64,000 nucleotides of DNA, taken from Listeria ivanovii subsp. ivanovii. GTDB taxonomy: Bacteria; Bacillota; Bacilli; Lactobacillales; Listeriaceae. The position numbers and the translations under genes were made by a program. Location: the NCBI RefSeq assembly GCF_900187025.1, contig NZ_LT906478.1:604001-668000 (forward strand). Direction: 5' to 3'. Of the stretch, positions 16,275 through 24,540 are shown in pieces. How positions within the stretch are numbered: position 1 is the first letter of the stretch; every line of letters begins with the position of its first letter. The notes below the pieces were generated by a model. The model saw only the letters and a program-made list of their open reading frames with translations. It did no database searches and was not told the DNA's origin.

Positions 16275-17335
16275 TGAGAACACTTAAATTTTTACAGAAA
16301 CATTTGATGACCGCAACTTCTTACATGATTCCATTTGTCGTAGCAGGGGGGATACTTTTTGCGCTATCCGTGATGTTAAGTGGACAAGCGGCAGTACCAG
16401 ATGCGGGGTGGCTCGCAAAATTAAACCAGATTGGCGCAGCAGGACTGGCACTTTTCATTCCGATTTTGGGCGGATACATAGCATTTAGTATGGCAGACAA
16501 ACCGGGACTTGCTCCAGGGATGATTGGGGCATACTTGGCAAATGAAATTGGTGCAGGATTTATCGGTGGAATTGTCGCGGGTTTCCTGGCTGGTTTCGTC
16601 GTTATTCAACTGAAAAAAATTAAATTATCTACTTCGATGAAAACATTAGGATCCATTTTCATTTATCCACTGGTCGGAACATTAATAACCGGTGGGATTA
16701 TCGTTTTCCTCATCGGCGAACCAATTTCTGGCTTTATGGACTGGATGACAAATGCTCTAAACAGTTTATCCGGAGCCGCAAAAGTTCCACTTGGGGCATT
16801 ACTTGGAGCGATGATTTCCTTTGATATGGGCGGTCCAGTGAATAAAGTAGCAGCAACCTTTGCCCAGACACAAGTAGACACGCTTCCTTATTTGATGGGG
16901 GGGGTTGGAGTAGCGATTTGTGTGCCGCCTATTGGTCTTGGAGTCGCAACCTTACTTTTCCCTAAAAAATTTACACGAGTGGAGAAAGATTCAGGAATTG
17001 CTGCATTACTGATGGGAAGTGTTGGAATTACGGAGGGAGCCATTCCATTTGCGACAGCTGATCCTTTACGTGTTATACCGTCGATTATGGTTGGCTCGAT
17101 TGTTGGAAATATCTCTGCGTTTCTATTTGGATGTTTGAATCATGCTCCTTGGGGAGGTTTGATTGTACTGCCTGTAGTAGATAATCGAATCGGTTATGTG
17201 ATATCGATTGCGCTCGGAGCCGTCGTAACAGCGGTTATGCTTAGGATACTGAAAAAAGATGCAACTGAGCTGGACGAGGCACTGGAAGAAGGGCAAGAGA
17301 TAGATGATTTAGATATTAATTTTGAAGATATTTAG
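16274..17335 (+). CDS. PTS EIIC component, fructose family permease
   Basis: The 353-residue membrane protein has about nine to ten hydrophobic helices. Family signatures include MTATSYMIPFVVAGGILFA near the N-terminus, FDMGGPVNKVAATF (about residue 184) and GSVGITEGAIPFAT (about 252), all typical of EIIC-Fru. It forms the sugar channel of this permease. The ribosome site is AAGGAGG. It is followed 15 bases later by EIIB. The C-terminal tail is acidic (ELDEALEEGQEIDDLDINFED). Substrate unknown. Confidence 0.9.
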   Translation: MRTLKFLQKHLMTATSYMIPFVVAGGILFALSVMLSGQAAVPDAGWLAKLNQIGAAGLALFIPILGGYIAFSMADKPGLAPGMIGAYLANEIGAGFIGGIVAGFLAGFVVIQLKKIKLSTSMKTLGSIFIYPLVGTLITGGIIVFLIGEPISGFMDWMTNALNSLSGAAKVPLGALLGAMISFDMGGPVNKVAATFAQTQVDTLPYLMGGVGVAICVPPIGLGVATLLFPKKFTRVEKDSGIAALLMGSVGITEGAIPFATADPLRVIPSIMVGSIVGNISAFLFGCLNHAPWGGLIVLPVVDNRIGYVISIALGAVVTAVMLRILKKDATELDEALEEGQEIDDLDINFEDI

Positions 17336-17350
17336 AAAGGATGATAACGA

Positions 17351-17659
17351 ATGAAAATTGTTGCAGTAACTTCATGTCCGAGTGGTGTAGCACATACTTA
17401 CATGTCAGCTGAATCACTCGAACTTTCCGCCAAAAAATTAGGCGTTACTATCAAAGTCGAAACACAAGGCTCTTCAGGAATTGAAAATAAATTAACAGCT
17501 AAAGACATCGAGGAAGCAGATTGTGTGATTGTCACAAATGATGTAGAAATTAGAGAGAGTCAGCGTTTTAAAGGAAAGAAAGTTATCAAAATGAGCGTTT
17601 CTGACATTATCAAAAAATCCGATGCACTGATTAAAAAATTACAAACCATGTTTCCATAA
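17351..17659 (+). CDS. PTS EIIB component, fructose family
   Basis: The protein is 102 residues with the phosphocysteine loop VTSCPSGVAHTYMSAE (Cys9), close to the TACPTGIAHTFMAAE pattern of EIIB-Fru. It transfers phosphate from EIIA to the incoming sugar. A second family feature is the QGSSGIENKL stretch after strand two. Ribosome site AGAAAGGATG. It lies between EIIC and the aldolase-like gene, completing the permease. Confidence 0.92.
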   Translation: MKIVAVTSCPSGVAHTYMSAESLELSAKKLGVTIKVETQGSSGIENKLTAKDIEEADCVIVTNDVEIRESQRFKGKKVIKMSVSDIIKKSDALIKKLQTMFP

Positions 17660-17685
17660 AATCAAATTATAGGAGGAAGAAATAA

Positions 17686-18954
17686 TTGAAATTACCTATT
17701 AAAAAAGCAGTCGAGTCACTTTTGAAATTACAAACAACCGGAGATAGCGCAACACTTATTGGCGTTGGTCCGATGTCACGAAATCTTTTGCAAGCAAGTT
17801 TTGAACTAGCGAAAGAAGATGATTACCCGTTAATGTTTATTGCGAGTAGGAATCAAGTAGATGCGGATGAACTGGGTGGCGGCTATGTCAACGGCTGGAA
17901 CCAATTTAGTTTTATTGAAGCGATTAAAGAAGTAGCGAAAGAAGTGGATTTTGATGGATTGTATTACGTTTGTCGAGATCACGGAGGTCCTTGGCAACGT
18001 GATCAAGAACGAAATGATCATTTACCTACAGAAAAGGCGATGGAGCTCGGCAAGCATTCATATGTGGCGGACATTGAAGCGGGATTCGACTTACTGATGA
18101 TTGATCCAACGAAAGATCCTTTTGAAGTTGGTAAAGTTATTCCGCTTGAAACCGTATTAGAACGTACGGTGGATTTAATTGCTTTTTGTGAAGCGGAACG
18201 GAAAAAACGTGACTTACCAGAAATTGGTTATGAAGTTGGGACAGAAGAGACTAACGGTGGGTTAACATCCACAGAAACTTACGAAAAATTCATCACCCAA
18301 TTGAAAGTAGAACTCGAGCAGCGGGACTTACCACTCCCAACCTTTATTGTTGGTCAAACTGGAACTTTAACCCGAAAAACCGAACAAGTAGGTCATTTTA
18401 ACTTTAAAAATGCGTATGATTTAGCTCAAATGGCGAAGAAATATGGTGTGGGCTTAAAAGAACATAACGGTGACTACTTAGATGACGTAACACTTCTTGA
18501 ACATATCCCATCTGAAATTACCGCAACAAATGTAGCACCGCAATATGGTACAGAAGAAACAAGAGCTTATCTAAAACTAGTAGAATTAGAACGGAGATTG
18601 GTCGAAAATGGCTTAATCAAAAATGCTTCAAACACACGAGAAGTCTTACTCGTTCAATCTATCAAAAGTGAGCGCTGGCGTAAGTGGATGTTAGATGAAC
18701 AAAAAGACATCACGATAAACGAAATTATGCAAGACAACGAATTATCACTGGAAATCCTAGACATTGCAGGTCATTACACTTTTAATGATGCAACCGTCAA
18801 AAAAGAAATAAACACATTATATGCCAATTTAGCTGCAAATAATATTGATGGTAAACGTTTTGTCATCGATCATATCAAGCGCCCAATCCGCAATTATTCC
18901 GAATGCTACAATTTAAAAGGCGCAACAACACGAATTAAACAACTAGCAAAATAA
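17686..18954 (+). CDS. D-tagatose-1,6-bisphosphate aldolase subunit, GatZ/KbaZ family
   Basis: The 422-residue protein matches the GatZ/KbaZ family: IGVGPMSRNLLQASFELA, FIASRNQVDADELGGGYVNG, CRDHGGPWQRD and VGTEETNGG are recognisable blocks. In enteric bacteria these proteins are non-catalytic partners that activate the class II aldolase GatY/KbaY. No GatY-like partner lies in this operon, so here it may act alone or with an aldolase elsewhere. The start is TTG with ATAGGAGGAAG upstream. It is the last gene of the PTS operon and implies that the imported sugar is processed to a ketohexose bisphosphate (inference). Confidence 0.85.
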   Translation: MKLPIKKAVESLLKLQTTGDSATLIGVGPMSRNLLQASFELAKEDDYPLMFIASRNQVDADELGGGYVNGWNQFSFIEAIKEVAKEVDFDGLYYVCRDHGGPWQRDQERNDHLPTEKAMELGKHSYVADIEAGFDLLMIDPTKDPFEVGKVIPLETVLERTVDLIAFCEAERKKRDLPEIGYEVGTEETNGGLTSTETYEKFITQLKVELEQRDLPLPTFIVGQTGTLTRKTEQVGHFNFKNAYDLAQMAKKYGVGLKEHNGDYLDDVTLLEHIPSEITATNVAPQYGTEETRAYLKLVELERRLVENGLIKNASNTREVLLVQSIKSERWRKWMLDEQKDITINEIMQDNELSLEILDIAGHYTFNDATVKKEINTLYANLAANNIDGKRFVIDHIKRPIRNYSECYNLKGATTRIKQLAK

Positions 18955-18960
18955 TACCAG

Positions 18961-18995
18961 AAGAGCTTAAGTTTCGTGCTTAGGCTCTTTCTCCT
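18961..18995 (+). terminator. Terminator of the PTS operon
   Basis: AAGAGCTTAAG (18961-18971) pairs with CTTAGGCTCTT (18979-18989), loop TTTCGTG, followed by a short pyrimidine tail. Confidence 0.7.
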
Positions 18996-19045
18996 ATAAC
19001 GTTTTAATGGTAGAGTATAAATAGTGAATGATACAGGAGGAAAAG

Positions 19046-19750
19046 ATGATTAATTTAATTTTTGATATTGATGATACGGTCTATGATCAACTAAAACCAT
19101 TTGAATCCGCTTTTAAAACTGTTTTTGGTAAGGAAAACAAATTGGAAATCGAAAATTTATACATTAAAAGCCGTTTTTATAGCGATGAAGTATACCACCG
19201 AGTTGTAAAAGGGGAAATACCCAAAGCAGAAATGCACATCTATCGCATCACCCAAGCGTTAAACGATTTTGATTACCAAATCACTAAAAAACAAGCAGAA
19301 GAATTCCAACGCGCATATGAAGATAATCAACGGAAAATTGCTCTTTCGCCTGGAATAAAAGAAACTCTTATTTGGGGGAAGAAGCACCATATCACAATGG
19401 GGATTATTACAAATGGTCCTGCTGAACATCAACAAAATAAAATAGATGATTTACAAATGAATAATTGGGTTCCAGTTGAAAATACCTTTATTTCAGGGAA
19501 AGTTGGCTTGGAAAAACCTGATAAACAATTATTTGAAATGGTAGAAAAAAAATTAGGAATTGTTGGTTCAGAAACCTTTTACATAGGCGATTCTTTTGAG
19601 AATGATGTTGTCGGAGCGAAACAAGCAGGGTGGAATGTGATTTGGCTTAATCGGCGGAAACATAAGAAACCAACCGAAGCTTTGTACCATCCTGATTTAT
19701 GCGTGGAAAATGAATTAGAATTACTAACTTTAGTGCAAAATTTAATTTGA
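19046..19750 (+). CDS. HAD-family phosphatase (YjjG-like)
   Basis: This is a 234-residue haloacid dehalogenase phosphatase. Motif I is FDIDDTVYD, motif II IITNG, motif III Lys in GLEKPDKQLF and motif IV IGDSFENDVVGAK; a helical cap lies between I and II. Such enzymes dephosphorylate nucleotides or sugar phosphates; the substrate cannot be told. The ATG at 19046 is chosen because GGAGGAAAAG sits just upstream; an in-frame ATG at 19028 would place that ribosome site inside the gene. Monocistronic, between two terminators. I recall it as lmo0635. Confidence 0.85.
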   Translation: MINLIFDIDDTVYDQLKPFESAFKTVFGKENKLEIENLYIKSRFYSDEVYHRVVKGEIPKAEMHIYRITQALNDFDYQITKKQAEEFQRAYEDNQRKIALSPGIKETLIWGKKHHITMGIITNGPAEHQQNKIDDLQMNNWVPVENTFISGKVGLEKPDKQLFEMVEKKLGIVGSETFYIGDSFENDVVGAKQAGWNVIWLNRRKHKKPTEALYHPDLCVENELELLTLVQNLI

Positions 19751-19764
19751 TTATTAACGAAGAT

Positions 19765-19792
19765 CTCTTTCAGAATTTGGAAGAGGTTTTTA
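19765..19792 (+). terminator. Terminator after the HAD gene
   Basis: CTCTTTC (19765-19771) pairs with GGAAGAG (19779-19785), then GTTTTT. Confidence 0.6.
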
Positions 19793-19797
19793 AAATG

Positions 19798-19826
19798 TTG
19801 ACAATCGTTATCAATAAAGATATTAT
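19798..19826 (+). promoter_or_regulatory. Sigma-A promoter overlapped by a Fur-like operator (Rrf2-methyltransferase operon)
   Basis: A perfect -35 TTGACA (19798-19803) and -10 TATTAT (19821-19826) are 17 bases apart. The -35 overlaps TGACAATCGTTATCA (19799-19813), which matches the 7-1-7 Fur/PerR box TGATAATNATTATCA at 12 of 14 arm positions. This predicts repression by iron-loaded Fur or a relative. Confidence 0.6.
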
Positions 19827-19861
19827 AGACATATTAAATCTTTAATTAAGAGGGTGAACGA

Positions 19862-20278
19862 ATGAAATACTCGAAAGCGACTAATTATGCACTACATACA
19901 ATGGTATATCTAGCCAATTTGCCCGCAGAAAAGTCTGTTGGTGTAAAAGAACTGGCAAGCAAACAAAATGTGTCACCAACTTATCTTTCTAAAGTACTAA
20001 CAATGCTCGTAAAAGCTGGATTTGTCGAATCGATTACTGGGGTAAATGGTGGATATAAATTAGCCAAGCCAGCAAACGACATCAGTTTTCTAGATGTAAT
20101 TCAAGCAATTGAAGGGAAAACCGCCTTTTTTCACTGCGACCCTAAAAACCATTCCGAAAGTAAGCCACATTGTTTAATCGGAGAAGTCATGGGAAATGCT
20201 GAGCAAGAAATGGAAAATTATTTAAGTAAGCAAACGATTGGAAGTATCGTCGTAGAAACCGAAAAACATCATCATTAA
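19862..20278 (+). CDS. Rrf2-family transcriptional regulator
   Basis: The 138-residue protein starts with the Rrf2 winged helix (KYSKATNYALHTMVYLAN, then VSPTYLSKVLTMLVKAGFVES and GVNGGYKLAKP). Rrf2 regulators usually hold an Fe-S cluster through three Cys near residue 90-105. Here only two Cys are present (HCDPKN and PHCLIG), so a standard three-Cys [2Fe-2S] site is absent, although other ligands (His, Glu) are nearby. The C-terminus ends in EKHHH. It is co-transcribed with the methyltransferase 12 bases downstream, from a promoter with a Fur-like box. Regulation by iron, redox or metal is likely. Recalled as lmo0636. Confidence 0.87.
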   Translation: MKYSKATNYALHTMVYLANLPAEKSVGVKELASKQNVSPTYLSKVLTMLVKAGFVESITGVNGGYKLAKPANDISFLDVIQAIEGKTAFFHCDPKNHSESKPHCLIGEVMGNAEQEMENYLSKQTIGSIVVETEKHHH

Positions 20279-20290
20279 AGGAGTGTTGAC

Positions 20291-20887
20291 ATGAATCATC
20301 ATCACAATCACCACGGAGAAGCAGGTTTTAAACGCAAAGTCGATTATTTGGACCGCCCAGAACGGAATGAACTTTTAACGCCAGAAGAATTTATCCAAGC
20401 CATGCCTGTTAAGAAAACAGACACCATTTTGGATTTAGGAGCGGGAACTGGTTTTTTAACAATTCCAGCAGCAAAATTGGTGGATAATACAGTTTTTGCA
20501 TTAGATTTGGATTCGAAAATGCTAGAACTGATTCAAAAGAAAGCGATAGAGGCTAATTTAACAAATGTGAAAGTTTTGGAAGCTAGCATGGAAGAGATTC
20601 CACTAGAAGCAGGGTCAATCAGCATTGCGCTCGCATCACTTGTACTTCATGAAGCAAGTTCGCTAACAGACGTACTAACTGAAGTGAATCGAGTCGTAAA
20701 AGTTGGCGGCTACTTCGCTTGTCTAGAATTCGACACCAAAGGAACCGACTTAAAAGGCCCGCCAATGGAAATCCAAATCTCAGCGGAAAAGTTAGAGCGA
20801 GAACTGGGGAAAGTAGGACTTGAAGTAGTGAACAACTGGGAACTTGGAGAGGGCATGTATGTGAGTATTGCGGAGAAGAGAAGGTAA
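20291..20887 (+). CDS. SAM-dependent methyltransferase with His-rich N-terminus
   Basis: This 198-residue class I methyltransferase has motif I ILDLGAGTGFLTIPAA, the acidic residue after strand two (ALDLDSKML) and a C-terminal domain typical of UbiE/Methyltransf_11 proteins. The N-terminus MNHHHNHHGEAGF is rich in His and may bind metal. The preceding Rrf2 protein ends in His, and the operon has a Fur-like operator, so a link to metal stress is suggested (inference). The methyl acceptor is unknown. Ribosome site AAAGGAG. Recalled as lmo0637. Confidence 0.85.
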   Translation: MNHHHNHHGEAGFKRKVDYLDRPERNELLTPEEFIQAMPVKKTDTILDLGAGTGFLTIPAAKLVDNTVFALDLDSKMLELIQKKAIEANLTNVKVLEASMEEIPLEAGSISIALASLVLHEASSLTDVLTEVNRVVKVGGYFACLEFDTKGTDLKGPPMEIQISAEKLERELGKVGLEVVNNWELGEGMYVSIAEKRR

Positions 20888-20893
20888 ACTAAT

Positions 20894-20919
20894 AAAGAGT
20901 AGGGAATAACCTACTCTTT
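20894..20919. terminator. Bidirectional terminator
   Basis: AAAGAGTAGG and CCTACTCTTT form a perfect 10-bp stem with loop GAATAA. It lies between the convergent methyltransferase and zinc-ribbon genes and serves both. Confidence 0.75.
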
Positions 20920-20924
20920 GGCAG

Positions 20925-21065
20925 TTACTTGCTATAATTAGTATTTTGACATTTAGGACATGGAGGAAGTTTGTCTGTTTTATCATCTAGAATTACTTTT
21001 TGTGCACACATTATGCATGTGTATACCCCCGTCCCAGGTTTTTCACCAGTGGAATGCATTGACAT
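20925..21065 (-). CDS. 46-residue zinc-ribbon protein
   Basis: This short minus-strand gene encodes MSMHSTGEKPGTGVYTCIMC, a linker, then LPPCPKCQNTNYSK. Two Cys-X2-Cys pairs (Cys17/Cys20 and Cys36/Cys39) are 15 residues apart and form a rubredoxin-like or zinc-ribbon knuckle. An AGGAGGTGAT ribosome site stands seven bases before the ATG, almost a perfect anti-16S match. It is not part of a longer frame. Small proteins of this type are widespread in Firmicutes with no assigned role; metal binding is inferred from the cysteines. Confidence 0.8.
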   Translation of the reverse strand: MSMHSTGEKPGTGVYTCIMCAQKVILDDKTDKLPPCPKCQNTNYSK

Positions 21066-21279
21066 TAATAATCACCTCCTAATTATTAATATAAGTCAAA
21101 TTTTATGTAAATCTTCATAATGATCATATTTGAACAATGAAAAGATTTTTCTCAGTACCAATCTAAAAGAAACATTTTTATGTTATACTTATCATTGTGT
21201 TTATATTCACAATGATGAAAAGCGAAATGTTTTTAGAGATGGATGATAGGTTTTACTACGATAAAAAGGGTGAACTATT

Positions 21280-22311
21280 ATGGGGTTCAGAGTTGGGAAA
21301 AGTATTAATTTAGGCGCAGGATTCAGAGTTAACATAAGTAAAAGTGGGGTTGGTTATAGCTGGGGAGTAAAGGGAGCTAGAATAACGAAAACTGCTCAAG
21401 GAAATACGCGAACCACGTTTTCGATTCCAGGCACGGGAATTTCGCATATGAATGAAGTCAGGAAAAATGTAGGAAATGATGAAATTGAAAATCTAGAAGA
21501 TATAGATTTATCTGAAAAGGTTATGCAGAGTCAAAGTACGGAAAATGTTAATGCAATTGACTGTCAGCCGGCAGAATATAAAGAGCTGCTTGACCGTATA
21601 AAACGAATACAAAATATCAATTTACTCAGTACTATTTTAATATGTACTTTCATATTAGCTGTAAGTCCGATATTTATTCTTACGGGTCTCACGGGTATAG
21701 TCTTAAAGATTTATGTACGTGTAAAGCTTCCTATTACAATGGAGTATGAATTTGATGAAGAAGCTAAAAATTCTTATAATAATTTGTGCGAAATTTGGAT
21801 GAGTTTGAATGAAAATAATAAGTTCTGGCAAACTATTTCTGAAAGTCATCTTAACGAAAAACTAAGTGGCGGAGCTTCTCGTGGTGTGGACAGAATTTCT
21901 TCAGAAGCAATTACAAAGACACCTTACTTCATTAAAACTGATGTTAAGCCATTTGGTCTGAAATTACGCAAACAAAAATTATTCTTTTTGCCAGATAAAT
22001 TATTAATTATTTCTGGCAGCACTGTTGGGGCACTGAATTATTCAGATATTCATATGGATTTAGGGACCACTAATTTCGTTGAGACTGACCCAGTTCCAGA
22101 AGATACTCATATTTTGGGGTATACATGGTTAAAAGTCAATAAGAATGGTTCTCCAGATAGACGGTTTAAAGAAAATCGTCAAGTGCCTGTTTGCGAGTAT
22201 GGAGCTGTTCAGATTAAAACAGAGAACTCCTTACAAGTTGAGCTAATGTGTTCTAATTCTGAAACAATTAAAAAGATGGAGTCATTTGCTTTAAAAGTAT
22301 TTAATTCTTAA
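21280..22311 (+). CDS. DUF4236-domain membrane protein with unknown C-terminal domain
   Basis: The first 55 residues (GFRVGKSINLGAGFRVNISK, then TRTTFSIPGTGISH) are a clear DUF4236 domain, a small basic beta-rich domain common in phage-like and accessory proteins. A membrane hairpin follows (about residues 110-150), then a cytosolic domain of about 180 residues that I do not recognise, containing YFIKTDVKPFGLKLRKQKLF and a predicted strand-rich core. The gene has its own AAAGGGTG ribosome site. It is close to a degraded IS3 element and a tRNA-Ser gene, which suggests that it is accessory DNA. Confidence 0.7.
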   Translation: MGFRVGKSINLGAGFRVNISKSGVGYSWGVKGARITKTAQGNTRTTFSIPGTGISHMNEVRKNVGNDEIENLEDIDLSEKVMQSQSTENVNAIDCQPAEYKELLDRIKRIQNINLLSTILICTFILAVSPIFILTGLTGIVLKIYVRVKLPITMEYEFDEEAKNSYNNLCEIWMSLNENNKFWQTISESHLNEKLSGGASRGVDRISSEAITKTPYFIKTDVKPFGLKLRKQKLFFLPDKLLIISGSTVGALNYSDIHMDLGTTNFVETDPVPEDTHILGYTWLKVNKNGSPDRRFKENRQVPVCEYGAVQIKTENSLQVELMCSNSETIKKMESFALKVFNS

Positions 22312-22405
22312 AGTACTCTTTGTTTTTAGCTATTAACTTAAAAGTTAGATTTTTAAAGCTATATGTGGAGTTGTCGAGAAAAAGTGGACATAAAGTTAAG
22401 AGATT

Positions 22406-22620
22406 CTAAGAACATTTCTTTTCAAAATTGACTGGAGAGAGAAACTGTAAAGAAGAGTGCATCCGTTTTGTGTTGTAGTAGGTCTCGATGTATTTAAATA
22501 TTTCTAATGGAACTTGTTCAGGGTTGTCAAAATCGGCATCATGAATAAGCTCTTTTTTTAGCGTTTGTAGAAAGACTCCATGAGCACATTATCATAGGGG
22601 TTTCCTTTTCGACTTGCGTT
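22406..22620 (-). pseudogene. Remnant of IS3-family (IS150-like) transposase
   Basis: On the minus strand the end of an IS3 transposase is legible: SRKGNPYDNVLMESFYK, then after a one-base loss TLKKELIHDADFDNPEQ, IFKYIETYYNTKRMHSSL and FLSPVNFEKKCS before a stop. GNPYDN and the YYN.KR.HS.L..LSP motif are the classic integrase-core C-terminus. The frame breaks at the Lys-Lys-rich stretch and everything upstream is gone, so it is inactive. The sequence around 22365-22390 (TGTGGAGTTGTCGAGAAAAA) may be its old right end. Confidence 0.85.
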
Positions 22621-22739
22621 TTATATCAAAATTAGAATGTATGATAAGTGATATAGAAAATAAGAATATTTTTTATACTGTCTTTTGTAGCAAGTTTTTT
22701 CTAAAACAAACGTATTTAACCAAAAATCAAAAAGGTCAT

Positions 22740-22790
22740 CTTTCTTAAAATGACTACTCGTAGCCAAGAAAGATAACCTTTTTAAGAAAT
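22740..22790 (-). terminator. Terminator of the tRNA-Ser gene
   Basis: AAAAAGGTCATCTTTCTT and AAGAAAGATAACCTTTTT form a long stem with one mismatch, downstream of the minus-strand tRNA; the complementary strand ends in a T-run. Confidence 0.7.
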
Positions 22791-22797
22791 AAATAAA

Positions 22798-22887
22798 CGG
22801 AGAAACGGGGATTCGAACCCCGGCGCGGCATACACCGCCTAACAGATTTCGAGTCTGTCCCCTTCAGCCGGACTTGGGTATTTCTCC
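22798..22887 (-). tRNA. tRNA-Ser (anticodon CGA)
   Basis: The minus strand folds into a 90-base tRNA. The acceptor GGAGAAA pairs with TTTCTCC (discriminator G), the anticodon loop is CTCGAAA, and there is a long variable arm with a GGCGGTGT..GCCGC stem and the T-loop GGTTCGAATCC. A class II arm plus anticodon CGA identify serine (UCG codons). The CCA end is not encoded. Confidence 0.93.
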
Positions 22888-22972
22888 TTTGTGACATAGA
22901 ATGCCGACAAGAAGTATTGTATAATAAAATTAGCTAAAATACCAGTATTTTTTATAAAAAGGAGGAGTTGGC

Positions 22973-23506
22973 TTGGAAAGAAAATTATTGGAAGAAATAA
23001 ATTTACTTGAAAATAGAAAGCTACTTATAAATTTGAATTTAGTAGCCATAGTGATTGTGCTTGTTTTAACTGTTTTAGGAATTGTTTTTTCAGGAGGTTT
23101 TCAGATTTCAAATGGTTTTGAGGGAGTTTTTTGGCTCTTTTTCGGGTATTTTTTATCACTCATTATTCATGAAGCTGTTCACGGGATTTTCTTTAAAGCA
23201 TTTAAGCCAAGTGGAAAAGTGAAATTTGGTTTTAAAAGTGGGATGGCTTATGCGACGAGTCCGGGCTCATTTTATACGAAAACACAATTCTTTATTATTT
23301 CGATTGCACCGTTTATCGTTCTCACGGGGTTGTATCTATTCCTTCGTTTTCTTGGAGTGAATGAAGCGGTTGTATATTTGATATTTGCGCTACATACGTC
23401 AGGGTGTGTTGGTGATTTCTATTATTGTATTCTATTGATTAATCGTCCGGTGGGAATACTAGTGGAAGATACAGAAAAAGGAATTAATTTTTATTCAGAA
23501 GGTTAA
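22973..23506 (+). CDS. DUF3267-family membrane protein with HExxH motif
   Basis: The 177-residue protein has about four membrane helices. The second carries IIHEAVHGIFF, an HExxH zinc-protease-like motif typical of DUF3267 (YvaS-related) proteins, which are thought to be membrane metallopeptidases. A second family patch is GMAYATSPGSFYTKTQFFII. The start is TTG at 22973 with AGGAGGAG upstream. The -10 TATAAT lies at about 22919, just outside the tRNA gene. Catalysis is not demonstrated for the family. Recalled as lmo0638 or lmo0639. Confidence 0.75.
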   Translation: MERKLLEEINLLENRKLLINLNLVAIVIVLVLTVLGIVFSGGFQISNGFEGVFWLFFGYFLSLIIHEAVHGIFFKAFKPSGKVKFGFKSGMAYATSPGSFYTKTQFFIISIAPFIVLTGLYLFLRFLGVNEAVVYLIFALHTSGCVGDFYYCILLINRPVGILVEDTEKGINFYSEG

Positions 23507-23569
23507 GTTTGGTAACGATTACAACAAAGTGGTAGAATAAGGATATACTTTTAGGAAGAGGTGCTTGAT

Positions 23570-24487
23570 TTGAAACGAATAACAATTGGTAATAGCGCTT
23601 TAACAGCTTCAGAAATCTCACTTGGCTGTATGCGAATGGCGGACTTAAATAAGACCGACGCAAACAAAGTAATTAATACAGCACTCGAAAACGGTATTGA
23701 TTTTTTTGACCACGCGGATATTTATGGTGGGGGTAAATCAGAAGAAGTTTTTGCTGATGCGATGGATATGAACCCGACGATTCGTGAAAAAATGATTCTT
23801 CAATCAAAATGTGGTATTCGTCAGGGATTCTTTGACTTTTCAAAAGAGCACATCATTTCTTCTGTGGAAGGTAGCTTAAAGCGCCTAAAAACAGATTACT
23901 TAGATACACTTCTACTTCATCGTCCAGATACATTATTTGAGCCAGAGGAAGTAGCAGCAGCTTTTACAGAACTTGAAAAAAGCGGGAAAGTTCGTCATTT
24001 TGGCGTAAGTAACCAAAATCCAGGGCAAATTGAACTACTTAAAAAATATGTGGAACAAGATTTAATTGCGAACCAACTACAATTTAGCATTATGCATACT
24101 GGAATGATTGATACTGGATTTAATGTAAATATGACAATTAATCCATCCCTTGATCGTGATGGCGGCATTTTAGAATATAGCCGTTTGAACAATATGACGA
24201 TTCAAGCTTGGTCTCCGTTCCAGTATGGCTTTTTTGAAGGGGTATTCCTCGATAATGATAAATTCCCTGAATTAAATAAAGTTATTGATAAAATTGCAGC
24301 AGATAAAGCTGTGACAAATTCAGCAATTGCGGTCGCCTGGATTCAGCGCCACCCAGCAAAATTCCAAACAGTGGTAGGTACAATGAATCCAAGGCGTTTA
24401 GCAGATATTGCGAAAGGTTCAGATATTACCTTAAGCCGTGAAGAATGGTACGAAATTTATCGTGCAGCTGGTAACCAATTACCATGA
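23570..24487 (+). CDS. Aldo/keto reductase, YdhF-like
   Basis: The TIM-barrel oxidoreductase shows FFDHADIYGGGKSEEVF (Asp and Tyr of the catalytic tetrad), LLLHRPDTLFEPEEV, VRHFGVSNQNPGQI and the NADPH-binding end VVGTMNPRRLADI. It is closest in pattern to E. coli YdhF. The catalytic Lys falls near QSKCGI. Substrate unknown. I chose the TTG at 23570 (MKRITIGNSAL) because AGGAAGAGGTG is six bases upstream; a GTG at 23561 overlaps that site. Own terminator follows. Recalled as lmo0640. Confidence 0.88.
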   Translation: MKRITIGNSALTASEISLGCMRMADLNKTDANKVINTALENGIDFFDHADIYGGGKSEEVFADAMDMNPTIREKMILQSKCGIRQGFFDFSKEHIISSVEGSLKRLKTDYLDTLLLHRPDTLFEPEEVAAAFTELEKSGKVRHFGVSNQNPGQIELLKKYVEQDLIANQLQFSIMHTGMIDTGFNVNMTINPSLDRDGGILEYSRLNNMTIQAWSPFQYGFFEGVFLDNDKFPELNKVIDKIAADKAVTNSAIAVAWIQRHPAKFQTVVGTMNPRRLADIAKGSDITLSREEWYEIYRAAGNQLP

Positions 24488-24496
24488 TTTTAATCG

Positions 24497-24530
24497 ACGC
24501 TTGAGCTTACAATAGCTCAAGTGTTTTTTT
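24497..24530 (+). terminator. Terminator after the aldo/keto reductase
   Basis: ACGCTTGAGCT and AGCTCAAGTGT flank loop TACAAT, followed by seven T. Confidence 0.8.
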
Positions 24531-24540
24531 ATGTTTTAAT

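Noticed and set aside
22798-22887. Active integration site of a prophage at the tRNA
   Set aside because: No integrase, no repeat of the tRNA end and no phage genes are present; only a dead IS3 fragment remains.
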